Of a stretch of DNA of 53,851 bases, positions 32,225 to 39,556 are shown piece by piece. How positions within the stretch are numbered: the first letter of the stretch is position 1; every line of letters starts with the position of its first letter. A program made the translations under genes and the position numbers. This DNA is from a bacterium (lineage in GTDB: Bacteria > Patescibacteriota > Minisyncoccia > Phycocordibacterales > Phycocordibacteraceae): positions 1-53,851 of the forward strand of contig JAJZRL010000006.1 of assembly GCA_021802705.1 (NCBI GenBank). The letters run 5' to 3'. The notes beneath the pieces were generated by a model. That model made no database searches and had not been told where the DNA came from. It saw nothing but the letters and a program-made list of their open reading frames with translations.

Positions 32225-33527
32225 CGGGGATCGAGCTTGAAAGCAACACGTCGATGCGATTCATATCACGAGGGAAAAGCGCCGCCTTCTTCACGTTGTC
32301 GAGGAGGAGAAATTTCTGCGTGAGACGTTCAAGGCCCATGCCGATACCGCCGTGGGGCGGCATGCCGTACTTGAAAGCCATGAGATAGAACGAAAACTTT
32401 TCCGGATCAAGGCCTTTTGCCCGCATATGCTCGACGAGCATGTCGTAGTCGTGTACGCGTTGACTGCCCGAAACGATCTCGACGCCGCGGAAGAGGAGGT
32501 CGAAGCTCTTCGTCATGCCTGGATCGCTCGCGTCTTCCATCGTGTAGAATGGGCGCTTCGAGACCGGGTAGTGCGTGACGAAAACGAAGTCGCTCCCCTT
32601 CTCTTTCGCCGCCCACTCCGAGAGCGCACGCTCGTGTTCAGGCTCGAGATCGGGCTCGTCGGTGGAGACGCCGAGGAGCGTCTGTGCCTCGCGGAGCGTC
32701 ATCGTCGGGAAGTGTTCAGGCACTTGAGGAAGCGGCACCTGATCCGGGAGTTTCTCTTCGAGGCGCTTGGTGATGTGCTTCAGCGTTCTCTCGAGCATGC
32801 GCATGACATCGGTATGGTCTTCGATGAAGCCCATCTCGAAATCGAGCATCGTGAGCTCGTTCAGGTGCCGGGTAGTCGCATGCTTCTCCGCGCGGAACTG
32901 GGCGCCGGTCGTGTAGACGCGCTCGAAGGCGCCGACCATCATCTGCTTATAGAGTTGCGGCGAGGTAGCGAGGTAGGCGCTCCGATCCTTGAAGTATTCG
33001 ACCTTGAAGACGCCGGCGCCGCCCTCGGCATCGTCGCCGACGAGTTTCGGCGCCTGGAACTCGGTAAAGCCCTGGCTGTCGAGGTATTCGCGAAAACCCG
33101 CGATGATCTCGCGCTGCGCCGCGAAGATGAGCCGTTCATGATCGCGGCGGACGGTGAGCGGGCGGTAGTCGAGCATCGTGTCGAGGTTGATATCGGCGTC
33201 CGCTTCAAATGGAAGCGTTTCCGCTTTCCCGAGCACTTCGATGCCACGCACCTCGAGCTCGATGTCGCCGTTCTGACGGTCCACGGCGTTTCTCTCCGGA
33301 CGCTTGTTCACGGTGCCTTCGACGCGCACGACGTATTCCGGACGGGTCTCCTTGGCGGTTTCTATGGCCGGCGAGCCTGGCAGGACGACGCCCTGCACCT
33401 TCCCCGAGCGGTCGCGGAAATCGAAAAAGACGAGTTTCCCTTGGTCACGGCGGACGTCAATCGACGCCCCGATCGAAATCGTCTCGCCCATGTGTTTCCC
33501 AAGCTCTCCGATAAGCGTGCGCTCCAT
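32205..33527 (-). CDS. aspS: Aspartyl-tRNA synthetase, archaeal-type
   Basis: A 440-residue class IIb synthetase: OB-fold domain (about residues 1-105) and catalytic core with motif 2 near GAQFRAEKHATTRHLNEL and motif 3 GIGMGLERL. It lacks the GAD insertion of the bacterial enzyme (about 590 residues), and the FRGVEIVSGSQRVHDY block is that of archaeal/AspS2-type enzymes. Such enzymes are often non-discriminating and also make Asp-tRNA-Asn for GatCAB; this is inferred. The ATG at 33527 follows a TATAGA/TTTTAT box closely. Confidence 0.93.
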   Translation of the reverse strand: MERTLIGELGKHMGETISIGASIDVRRDQGKLVFFDFRDRSGKVQGVVLPGSPAIETAKETRPEYVVRVEGTVNKRPERNAVDRQNGDIELEVRGIEVLGKAETLPFEADADINLDTMLDYRPLTVRRDHERLIFAAQREIIAGFREYLDSQGFTEFQAPKLVGDDAEGGAGVFKVEYFKDRSAYLATSPQLYKQMMVGAFERVYTTGAQFRAEKHATTRHLNELTMLDFEMGFIEDHTDVMRMLERTLKHITKRLEEKLPDQVPLPQVPEHFPTMTLREAQTLLGVSTDEPDLEPEHERALSEWAAKEKGSDFVFVTHYPVSKRPFYTMEDASDPGMTKSFDLLFRGVEIVSGSQRVHDYDMLVEHMRAKGLDPEKFSFYLMAFKYGMPPHGGIGMGLERLTQKFLLLDNVKKAALFPRDMNRIDVLLSSSIPDESDDA

Positions 33528-33532
33528 AATGT

Positions 33533-33637
33533 CTATAAAATAACACACCCCGCGATGTTTTGCGGGGTTCCCGCTACCAGGCCGCCATATCTTGTCATCG
33601 GATCCGTAATGCGGACAAGTAAGGTTTTGGTGTCCAA
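33533..33637 (-). CDS. Possible 34-codon leader peptide upstream of aspS
   Basis: A TTG-initiated frame of 34 residues (begins LDTKTLLVRITDP, ends AGCVIL) fills the gap between trpS and aspS. AAAAGGAG lies 6 nt upstream of the TTG, stronger than most Shine-Dalgarno sites here, and the stop is 5 nt before the aspS ATG. It overlaps the trpS terminator hairpin. It could be a leader peptide coupled to aspS, or an accidental frame. Confidence 0.35.
   Translation of the reverse strand: MDTKTLLVRITDPMTRYGGLVAGTPQNIAGCVIL
33547..33568 (-). terminator. Hairpin between trpS and aspS
   Basis: ACCCCGC (33547-33553) and GCGGGGT (33562-33568) form a 7-bp stem with an 8-nt loop. On the minus strand it is followed by gtgttatttta, a moderate T-rich tail that also contains the aspS -10 region. 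Confidence 0.65.
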
Positions 33638-33665
33638 GACGTACTCCTTTTGATGTCGAAACGGG

Positions 33666-34625
33666 TTATACAACGCCGATAGCGCGACGGACTTGTTCCA
33701 TCTTCGCCTCGCTTACGACGCGGGCTTCTTGCATCCCTTCCCTAAGGATCTCTTCGACAGTATCCGGATTTTCCTGCAGCTCTTCGTATCTTGCTCGCAT
33801 CGGCGCGAGATAACGATCGAGATCCTCGACGAGGAACTCTTTGAGCATCTTGTAATTCCCTTCATACTCGGCATAGAGCTTTTCAAGCTCGTGTTCGCCC
33901 CGCACGAGCTTATGGATGGCATAGACGATCTCCGGCCGTTTCCCTGATGAGTCGGTTACGATACTCATGACGTTTTTCACAAGTTCGTCATGACTCGCGA
34001 AAAGCGGTATGACATTCCCGTAACTTTTGCTCATTTTTTGACCGTCGACGCCCGGGACAATGGCGACATCGGGCAGGATGTAGGGTTCGGGGAGCGTAAA
34101 GACTTGCGACTTGAAGATCCGGTTGAATTTCTCGGCAGTGTCGCGCGCATATTCGATGTGCTGTTTCTGGTCTTGACCGACCGGAACGATCTTCGCGTCG
34201 TAGAGCAAGATATCGGCCGCCATGAGCATCGGGTAATTGAAGGTGCCGACGCTTATCTCTTTGTTTTTCGCTTCGGCATCCTTGAAGGCGTGCGCCCGTT
34301 CAAGGTAAGGCATCGTGGTGAGAGTATCGAATATCCAGCAAAGCTCGGTATGAGCGGGGACGTCCGACTGCTTGAAAAGCACGATGTCCTCCGGATCGAG
34401 ACCGACGGCAAGGTACGCCATCGCAAGCTCGCGGGTACGGCGGCGCATCTCATCCGCATCATGTACGAAATTGAGGGCGTGGTAATCAGCGATGAAGATA
34501 AACGGACGACACTTCTTGGTTTTCGAGAGATCGACCAGCTGGCGCATCGCGCCGAAGTAATTGCCGATATGAAGATTGCCTGTCGGCTTTACGCCGGAGA
34601 CGAGGACGGGTTTCGTCGCGGTCAT
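33666..34625 (-). CDS. trpS: Tryptophanyl-tRNA synthetase
   Basis: Class I synthetase charging tRNA-Trp. The 319-residue protein has SGVKPTGNLHIGNYFGA (HIGH-type), the KMSKS loop GQKMSKSYGN, and PMLMAADILLYDAKIVPVGQDQKQHIE. Length is normal. The ATG at 34625 was chosen; TAGCAT on the minus strand (34633-34638) ends 7 nt upstream. A GTG two codons earlier is possible. Confidence 0.97.
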   Translation of the reverse strand: MTATKPVLVSGVKPTGNLHIGNYFGAMRQLVDLSKTKKCRPFIFIADYHALNFVHDADEMRRRTRELAMAYLAVGLDPEDIVLFKQSDVPAHTELCWIFDTLTTMPYLERAHAFKDAEAKNKEISVGTFNYPMLMAADILLYDAKIVPVGQDQKQHIEYARDTAEKFNRIFKSQVFTLPEPYILPDVAIVPGVDGQKMSKSYGNVIPLFASHDELVKNVMSIVTDSSGKRPEIVYAIHKLVRGEHELEKLYAEYEGNYKMLKEFLVEDLDRYLAPMRARYEELQENPDTVEEILREGMQEARVVSEAKMEQVRRAIGVV

Positions 34626-34663
34626 GTCCACTATGCTACCACGAAAGCTTGCGATATGCCGAT

Positions 34664-34692
34664 AAAAAAACTCCGCGCTTTAAGACGCGGAG
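34664..34692 (-). terminator. Rho-independent terminator
   Basis: CTCCGCG/CGCGGAG stem (34671-34677 with 34686-34692), 8-nt loop, then seven T on the minus strand (34664-34670). It terminates the 164-aa protein gene upstream of trpS. The stretch 34693-34751 shows nothing else. Confidence 0.93.
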
Positions 34693-34751
34693 CGAAATAA
34701 GGAGCGGAGCCCCTTAAGGAGGAAGACCTCTTTAATTTTACAGGTAAAGAA

Positions 34752-35246
34752 CTAAAAGCTAGTAGGGTTGTACACAACTACTCGACGCCTGTCATTGAGC
34801 TCCCCATCAACATATTCACTGCTCCAATACCAGTAGTTCCTGTCTTTATAGAGATACCGGACGGAAAGCTTTCCGAACAGATCCCGATATTCGGTTCCCC
34901 AGAAAAGAGGATAAATGGATTCCCATTCTTCTGGTATGAGGTGCTGATGGGCAAGAAGGAAATCAAGGACGTTAGCGTTCAAGGCAGGCATGTCCGCAAG
35001 TTCCGCGCGGATGATTCTGCCATGCGCTTCGCCTTTTTCTTTCTGACTCTTCGAAAGCCAAAGCGTTATCCTTGAGGGATCCCAGACGAGCTGCCCATTC
35101 TTTTTGTGGTTTTTGTACCCCACCCATCCTTCAGGGATGAAAGGTTCGGCATCGCAATCGATGATGTGAAGAGTGCGCTTGTTTTCAGCGACGTAGCCGG
35201 AGCTACGTTCGCTACCGTTCTCAACGTCAAACGTTGAATCATTCAT
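34752..35246 (-). CDS. CPR-type protein with FWGTEYR motif, unknown function
   Basis: A 164-residue protein. Its C-terminal half reads IPEEWESIYPLFWGTEYRD, then VRYLYKDRNYWYWSSEYVD, a Trp/Tyr-rich pattern I recognise from uncharacterised proteins common in Parcubacteria, where FWGT.YR is followed by VRYLYW and W.W...WLD. The N-terminal half is acidic and lacks a signal peptide. The ATG at 35246 has GGAGG at 7 nt (35254-35258). It has its own promoter, a 100-nt leader with a strong hairpin, and its own terminator. The frame is open upstream to 35621, but that includes the leader. No biochemical role is known. Confidence 0.75.
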   Translation of the reverse strand: MNDSTFDVENGSERSSGYVAENKRTLHIIDCDAEPFIPEGWVGYKNHKKNGQLVWDPSRITLWLSKSQKEKGEAHGRIIRAELADMPALNANVLDFLLAHQHLIPEEWESIYPLFWGTEYRDLFGKLSVRYLYKDRNYWYWSSEYVDGELNDRRRVVVYNPTSF

Positions 35247-35345
35247 CGGTATACCTCCAATGTCTGCCAGCGGGCTCCGGAGGACTTTCCCCGGTTTGCC
35301 GTAGCAAAAAATAGCCCGTTGCGAGCTGCTTTTTGCTACGGCAAC
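35247..35345 (-). promoter_or_regulatory. Structured 5' leader, candidate cis-regulatory RNA
   Basis: The predicted transcript starts near 35345. Almost at once it forms a perfect 15-bp hairpin (35344-35330 with 35310-35296) enclosing a 19-nt loop. After it, CCTCC (35279-35283 on the minus strand) can pair with the Shine-Dalgarno GGAGG (35254-35258), with about 20 nt between. This arrangement would allow switching of translation. Confidence 0.5.
35296..35344. repeat. Perfect 15-bp inverted repeat
   Basis: Arms 35296-35310 and 35330-35344 (TTGCCGTAGCAAAAA and its complement) flank a 19-nt loop. It lies at the 5' end of the leader of the 164-aa protein gene. Confidence 0.95.
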
Positions 35346-35351
35346 ACCGCT

Positions 35352-35380
35352 ATAATACCACACGCACCATTTCTTGCCAA
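35352..35380 (-). promoter_or_regulatory. Promoter of the FWGTEYR gene
   Basis: On the minus strand TTGGCA (35375-35380), 17-bp spacer, TATTAT (35352-35357): both hexamers match the consensus at five of six positions. The start of transcription is near 35345. Confidence 0.8.
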
Positions 35381-35470
35381 TACTTCTGAGCTCAAAGTAA
35401 AGCGAGAGCCCCAAGCGGAAGTTTCTGCGAGAGGCTCGAATGTGATGATTCCAATGAACAGCGGGAAACT

Positions 35471-35653
35471 TCAGTGACGCAAGCGTTTCAGGTGCTTTAA
35501 AAACCTGCAGTCCGCGATTCCTGACGCCGCACAGTAGAGTGCGGCGAGCGAGTAGGCTGTCGTCGTCACCCACTCGCCTTGTAGCGAAGACAGGACGGCT
35601 AGGATGATGAAACTCACGCACAAAAACACACCAAGAAAGATTAATGGTCTCAC
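35471..35653 (-). CDS. Small two-helix membrane protein, unknown function
   Basis: A 60-residue protein with two predicted transmembrane helices (about residues 4-22 and 31-46) and a short Lys/Arg/His-rich tail (KHLKRLRH). The GTG start at 35653 is preceded at 7 nt by GAGGAGGT (AGGAGG at 35661-35666), the best Shine-Dalgarno site in the window. A near-consensus promoter lies about 85 bp upstream. The leader contains ACCTC able to pair with the Shine-Dalgarno. No family is recognised. The stretch 35381-35470 downstream holds no other gene. Confidence 0.7.
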   Translation of the reverse strand: MRPLIFLGVFLCVSFIILAVLSSLQGEWVTTTAYSLAALYCAASGIADCRFLKHLKRLRH

Positions 35654-35735
35654 AGTATTACCTCCTCAAGGTACAATTTCTCCACGGTACTTACCGCAGA
35701 GGTCGGCGGGTTTTTGGGATCCCGATGACACAACC

Positions 35736-35764
35736 AGTATAGCATATACGCGCTCAAAAGTCAA
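35736..35764 (-). promoter_or_regulatory. Strong promoter of the 60-aa membrane protein
   Basis: On the minus strand TTGACT (35759-35764), 17-bp spacer, TATACT (35736-35741) with an extended TGC before it. It is among the closest matches to a sigma-70 promoter in the window; the leader would be about 75 nt. Confidence 0.85.
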
Positions 35765-35807
35765 GCGCAGCAGAAAGCCTCATTTTGTGGCTTTTAGGTT
35801 TCTGTGA

Positions 35808-35894
35808 TGGTGCGCCGGGAAGGATTTGAACCTTCGTAGGGCTATGCCCGACAGGTTTACAGCCTGTTGCGATTGACCACTCCGCCACCGACGC
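35808..35894 (-). tRNA. tRNA-Tyr (anticodon GTA)
   Basis: An 87-nt class II tRNA: acceptor GCGTCGG/CCGGCGC, anticodon stem ACAGG/CCTGT with loop CTGTAAA (anticodon GTA), a long variable arm, T arm AAGGTTCAAATCCTTC-like, and encoded CCA (35808-35810). It lies 30 bp downstream of tyrS on the same strand. A weak AAAGCC/GGCTTT hairpin (35774-35794) may end its transcript. Confidence 0.96.
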
Positions 35895-35905
35895 AAGTCC
35901 TGCCT

Positions 35906-35933
35906 ACTATAGCGGATTTTCTATTTATTTCAA
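35906..35933 (-). promoter_or_regulatory. tRNA-Tyr promoter
   Basis: TTGAAA (35928-35933, inside the last codons of tyrS), 16-bp spacer, TATAGT (35906-35911), ending 11 nt before the tRNA. Confidence 0.65.
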
Positions 35934-37178
35934 AACGAGAATGAGAACGTTCTGTTTTCCTTTGCGTACGAGCGCGTAACCGTTCGAGAAATCTGCAAGT
36001 GAGAGCTTACGTTCGGGGTCCTCAATGCGCATCCCCGAGAGCGTGATCCCCTTCCCTTCCACGAGCCGCCGGGCTTCGCTTTTCGAGGCGGCAAATCCGC
36101 CCGCGATGAGCGCTTCGACAAGCGGGAACCCCTTCTCGATATCCTTTCCCGTGATGGTTACCGATGGCGCTTCGGCAAGAGCGATGCCGCGTGCTCCGAG
36201 CGGAAGTTCCGAGAACGGCGTCGTGCCGAACAGGGCGCCGCTTGCGGTAGCGGCCTGAGCAGCCGTTCTCGATCCGTGTACGGTTTCGGTTACGAGCCGC
36301 GCAAGTGTTTGTTGCGCTTCACGAGCGGCCTCGTTGCGGCGATGACGCTCCATAAGAGCGTCTATCTCGCTAAGCGGCAGGAACGTGTACACGTTAAGAT
36401 ATTTTTCGATACCGGCATCGGGAAGATTGACCCAGAATTGATAAAAACTGAAAGGGGATGTTTTTTTCGGATCAAGCCAGACGGCATTCCCTTCCGTTTT
36501 TCCGAATTTCTTGCCGGCTGCATCGGTCACAAGCGGCATGCCGAGCGCGTATACCTGCTTCCCGAGCCGCTTCCGGATGAGGTCGACGCCGGAAAGCATG
36601 TTTGTCCACTGGTCTGATCCTCCCACCTGAAGGTCGACGCCGTGCCGCTCGTTGAGCATCAGGTAATCGAAGCCTTGCAAGAGCGCGTATGTGAACTCGG
36701 TGTACGAGATGCTTTCGTCCGGTGTCTCGAGGCGTTTCTTGATAATCTCGCGCTTCATGAGGTCGTTCACCGTGAAGTACTTGCCGACCTCGCGCAGAAA
36801 CGGTATGAGCCTGGCGCGCATGAGCCAGTCGGCATTATCAACCATCTTAAACGGCGTGCGGCCGAGGATACCCTTTAGCTGCGCCTTCAGTGCGCGGGTG
36901 TTCTTTGCGACTGTCTTCGTATCGAGCATCGGACGTTCGCCCGTCTCCTTCGGATCGCCGATCATGCCGGTCGCTCCGCCGATGAGGAAGACGAGCTTAT
37001 TGCCCGCTTCGCCAAGCCGCTTCATGAGGAGCACCCACGCGAGATGCCCGACATGCAGCGAATCGGCGGTCGGATCCGTACCGATATAGACCGTCCGCGA
37101 TACCTGGAGTACCTTCTCCGGTTCGGCGGACGAGTGCTCGATCAGCCCGCGGGCCCTCAGTTCTTCAACAAGCGTCAT
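35925..37178 (-). CDS. tyrS: Tyrosyl-tRNA synthetase
   Basis: Class I synthetase charging tRNA-Tyr. The 417-residue protein has the HIGH-type motif DSLHVGHLAWV, the KMSKS-type KKFGKTEGNAVWL and DLQVGGSDQWTN, and ends in an S4 RNA-binding domain (about residues 345-415). It belongs to the TyrRS form with KFGKS motif. TATATT (37185-37190) ends 6 nt before the ATG. Its cognate tRNA-Tyr lies 30 bp downstream, with a promoter starting in the tyrS 3' end. Confidence 0.97.
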   Translation of the reverse strand: MTLVEELRARGLIEHSSAEPEKVLQVSRTVYIGTDPTADSLHVGHLAWVLLMKRLGEAGNKLVFLIGGATGMIGDPKETGERPMLDTKTVAKNTRALKAQLKGILGRTPFKMVDNADWLMRARLIPFLREVGKYFTVNDLMKREIIKKRLETPDESISYTEFTYALLQGFDYLMLNERHGVDLQVGGSDQWTNMLSGVDLIRKRLGKQVYALGMPLVTDAAGKKFGKTEGNAVWLDPKKTSPFSFYQFWVNLPDAGIEKYLNVYTFLPLSEIDALMERHRRNEAAREAQQTLARLVTETVHGSRTAAQAATASGALFGTTPFSELPLGARGIALAEAPSVTITGKDIEKGFPLVEALIAGGFAASKSEARRLVEGKGITLSGMRIEDPERKLSLADFSNGYALVRKGKQNVLILVLK

Positions 37179-37184
37179 GGGAGA

Positions 37185-37190
37185 AATATA
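37185..37190 (-). promoter_or_regulatory. -10 box for leaderless tyrS
   Basis: TATATT on the minus strand ends 6 nt before the tyrS ATG, in the short gap after the ABC transporter gene. Confidence 0.45.
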
Positions 37191-37193
37191 ACA

Positions 37194-38987
37194 CTATTTA
37201 TGCAGGCCGATGTGGAGCTCATAGAGCCGATGGTATGTGCCGGCCTCGATTCGCATGAGCTCGTCATGAGTGCCGCTTTCGGCAATACGGCCGTCCTTCA
37301 AGACGAGGATCTTCCCCGCTGTCCGAACGGTCGAGAGCCGGTGCGCGATGATGAAGGTCGTGCGGCCGCGCATGAGCTTCTCAAGCGAATCGGTGATGAG
37401 CCGCTCCGTCTCCGGGTCGAGAGCGGAAGTCGGCTCGTCGAGAATGAGGATTTCCGGGTTGCGCAAGATCGCGCGGGCGATCGCGATACGCTGCTTCTGT
37501 CCGACCGAGAGCTTGATGCCGCGCTCGCCGACGAGCGTGTCGTATCCTTGCGGTTGCTTCACGATGAAGTCGTGGATATGCGCATCGCGCGCAGCACGCT
37601 CGACAGCTTCGTCGGACGCGTCGAAGGTGCCGTAGCGGATGTTCGCGCGAACCGTGTCGTTGAAGAGTGCGACTTCCTGCGGTACCACCGCGATACGGCG
37701 CCGAAGCTCGGTCAGGTCCCACTGTCGCGTGTCGACGCCATCGACGAGCACGCGTCCGCTCGTCGGGAAATAGTAGCCGGAGATAAGCGAGACGGCCGTG
37801 CTTTTCCCGCTTCCCGATTCGCCGACAAGCGCGATCGTCTCGCCCGGGTTCGCGACAAACGAAACGTCGGAAAGCACCTCAACCTCCTTGTCTCCGTAGT
37901 CGAATGAGACGGCGTCGAAGACAGTCCTCCCCGAACGCTCTGTTTGCGTCACGGCGCCGTCCGGATGGTAGACCTCTTCCGGCTCGACAAAGACTCGTTC
38001 GAGCTGTCCGGCCGATGTAAGGCCGTTCTGGATGGTCTGCCAACTGTACCCGAGCGCGACGAAAGGACCGAAGAACATGAGCGCATAGCCGTTGAGCGCG
38101 ACGAGATCGCCTACGGTCATGAAACCTTTCGCCACGAGGCTCGCCGAAGCGACGAATATCGCGAACTGCGTGAGGAAGACGATGATGCGCTGGAAGAATC
38201 CGATATTGCTCCATACCTTCTCGAGCGAATACCAGATCCCCGCTGTTTCTCCGATCAGATTCCTACGCGCTTTCGCGATCTCGTGTTCTTCCGCCGCCGC
38301 CTGTTTGATAGCGGTTACTTGTTGGACCGCCGAAGCCGAATCATCCCAGTGGCGATTCCACGATTCATGCGCCGTGTGATCGATCGCTGCGATCGGTCGA
38401 AGCATGAAAACGAGCGATACGACATATGCGCAGACGCCGGCTGCGAGAATGCCCGCTATCGGCACGTTGATACTTGCCGCAAGGACGATGCCGATCACGA
38501 CGGAGAGGAGCTGCGGCGCGATCTGGATGGCGTTCTGCATGATGGATGAGACGCGCCACCCCGCTGTTCCGATCTTCGAGAGCACGCCATTGATGTGTTC
38601 GTTCGTATGGTATGCGATCGGGAGCCGGAAGAGGTGGATGAACCCTTCAGTCTGGATACCGAGGTGCACGTACGTATCGATCTTGCGTCGCGAGCGGTCT
38701 ATCACCCAATCGATGCTGTTCGCGATAATCTGGATGCCCGCCCATGCGGCGAGCATCATCGCCCAAAACGGGAACGCGCCACCCGCTGCCCCGCCTTGCG
38801 AAAGGCTGATAAGCGCATCGAAGAAGCGGCCCGTGACGTACGGCACGCTGCCGTTTGCCGCTGCAGAGATGAGGCCGAGAAACGCGAGGAACAAGAGTTC
38901 CCCGCGATACGGTCGTGCGTGCCGCCAGATGCCGCGCATTCCCTCGCGGAAAGATACCGGCGTGTCGTTTCCTGTCATCTCGGACAT
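37194..38987 (-). CDS. ABC exporter, fused permease-ATPase (MsbA-like)
   Basis: A 597-residue half-transporter: six-helix type 1 exporter domain (about residues 25-325) and nucleotide-binding domain with Walker A LVGESGSGKST, signature LSVGQKQRIAIARA, Walker B ILILDEPTSALD and H-loop IAHRLSTVR. It would act as a homodimer; family substrates range from lipids to peptides and drugs, so the cargo is not predictable. The start is 4 nt after the stop of the preceding membrane protein gene, suggesting one transcript. Confidence 0.95.
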   Translation of the reverse strand: MSEMTGNDTPVSFREGMRGIWRHARPYRGELLFLAFLGLISAAANGSVPYVTGRFFDALISLSQGGAAGGAFPFWAMMLAAWAGIQIIANSIDWVIDRSRRKIDTYVHLGIQTEGFIHLFRLPIAYHTNEHINGVLSKIGTAGWRVSSIMQNAIQIAPQLLSVVIGIVLAASINVPIAGILAAGVCAYVVSLVFMLRPIAAIDHTAHESWNRHWDDSASAVQQVTAIKQAAAEEHEIAKARRNLIGETAGIWYSLEKVWSNIGFFQRIIVFLTQFAIFVASASLVAKGFMTVGDLVALNGYALMFFGPFVALGYSWQTIQNGLTSAGQLERVFVEPEEVYHPDGAVTQTERSGRTVFDAVSFDYGDKEVEVLSDVSFVANPGETIALVGESGSGKSTAVSLISGYYFPTSGRVLVDGVDTRQWDLTELRRRIAVVPQEVALFNDTVRANIRYGTFDASDEAVERAARDAHIHDFIVKQPQGYDTLVGERGIKLSVGQKQRIAIARAILRNPEILILDEPTSALDPETERLITDSLEKLMRGRTTFIIAHRLSTVRTAGKILVLKDGRIAESGTHDELMRIEAGTYHRLYELHIGLHK

Positions 38988-38991
38988 GAAG

Positions 38992-39513
38992 CTAGCGAGC
39001 GAGGAAGAAGAGGCCTATGGCTGGCGCCGCGAACCACCAGAAGAAATACTGACTCGGCGCGAAAAGCGCGCTTATGGCGGAAGTGAAGTGGTATGCCGTA
39101 GCAACCGAGAAGAGATGGTATGCGAGCGCGAGAAGGAACGCGGCGCCGAAGAACGAGAGGATGATAAGCCCGAGGAAGCCTATCGAAAGGAAATCGGAAA
39201 CGACGACGCGCCGCAGGGTGATGTAGAAGGCTCCCGCAAGGCCGGCGTACAGGCCGATGTGCGCCAAAAGCGCTGTCATGAGCGGTGCTGAAGGGAGCAG
39301 AGAAGCGTACGGGAATGCGATATACAGCGCATACGCGGCATAGAAAGAGAAAAGGAGCGCGACGAAAGGACCTCGTCCGACGTATCGTGCGAAAAGGAAA
39401 AGGAGCGCGACCAGAACGATGATGATGAGAAAATTGCTCGCGACGGACCACGCGGTGAGCGCGGTATGCGTCGTCAGAGCGCTTGCTTGAGCGACACTGT
39501 TAAGGGCGTGCAT
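38992..39513 (-). CDS. Polytopic membrane protein, unknown function
   Basis: A 173-residue very hydrophobic protein with about five predicted transmembrane helices (near residues 26-43, 48-70, 78-100, 106-135 and 150-172). No enzymatic motif is visible. TATACT (39521-39526) ends 7 nt before the ATG. It directly precedes the ABC exporter gene and is probably co-expressed, so it may be an accessory subunit; that is inference only. Confidence 0.75.
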   Translation of the reverse strand: MHALNSVAQASALTTHTALTAWSVASNFLIIIVLVALLFLFARYVGRGPFVALLFSFYAAYALYIAFPYASLLPSAPLMTALLAHIGLYAGLAGAFYITLRRVVVSDFLSIGFLGLIILSFFGAAFLLALAYHLFSVATAYHFTSAISALFAPSQYFFWWFAAPAIGLFFLAR

Positions 39514-39520
39514 ATCACAC

Positions 39521-39526
39521 AGTATA
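39521..39526 (-). promoter_or_regulatory. -10 box for leaderless membrane protein/ABC operon
   Basis: TATACT on the minus strand ends 7 nt before the ATG at 39513. Confidence 0.6.
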
Positions 39527-39556
39527 CGGTACGGCTTCGGGAGAAGCGGAAGGTTG

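Noticed and set aside
35244-35345. RNase P RNA, because of GGGGAAAGTCC in the leader
   Set aside because: The stretch is about 100 nt, lacks the other conserved regions, and sits between a promoter and an SD; only the short match is shared.
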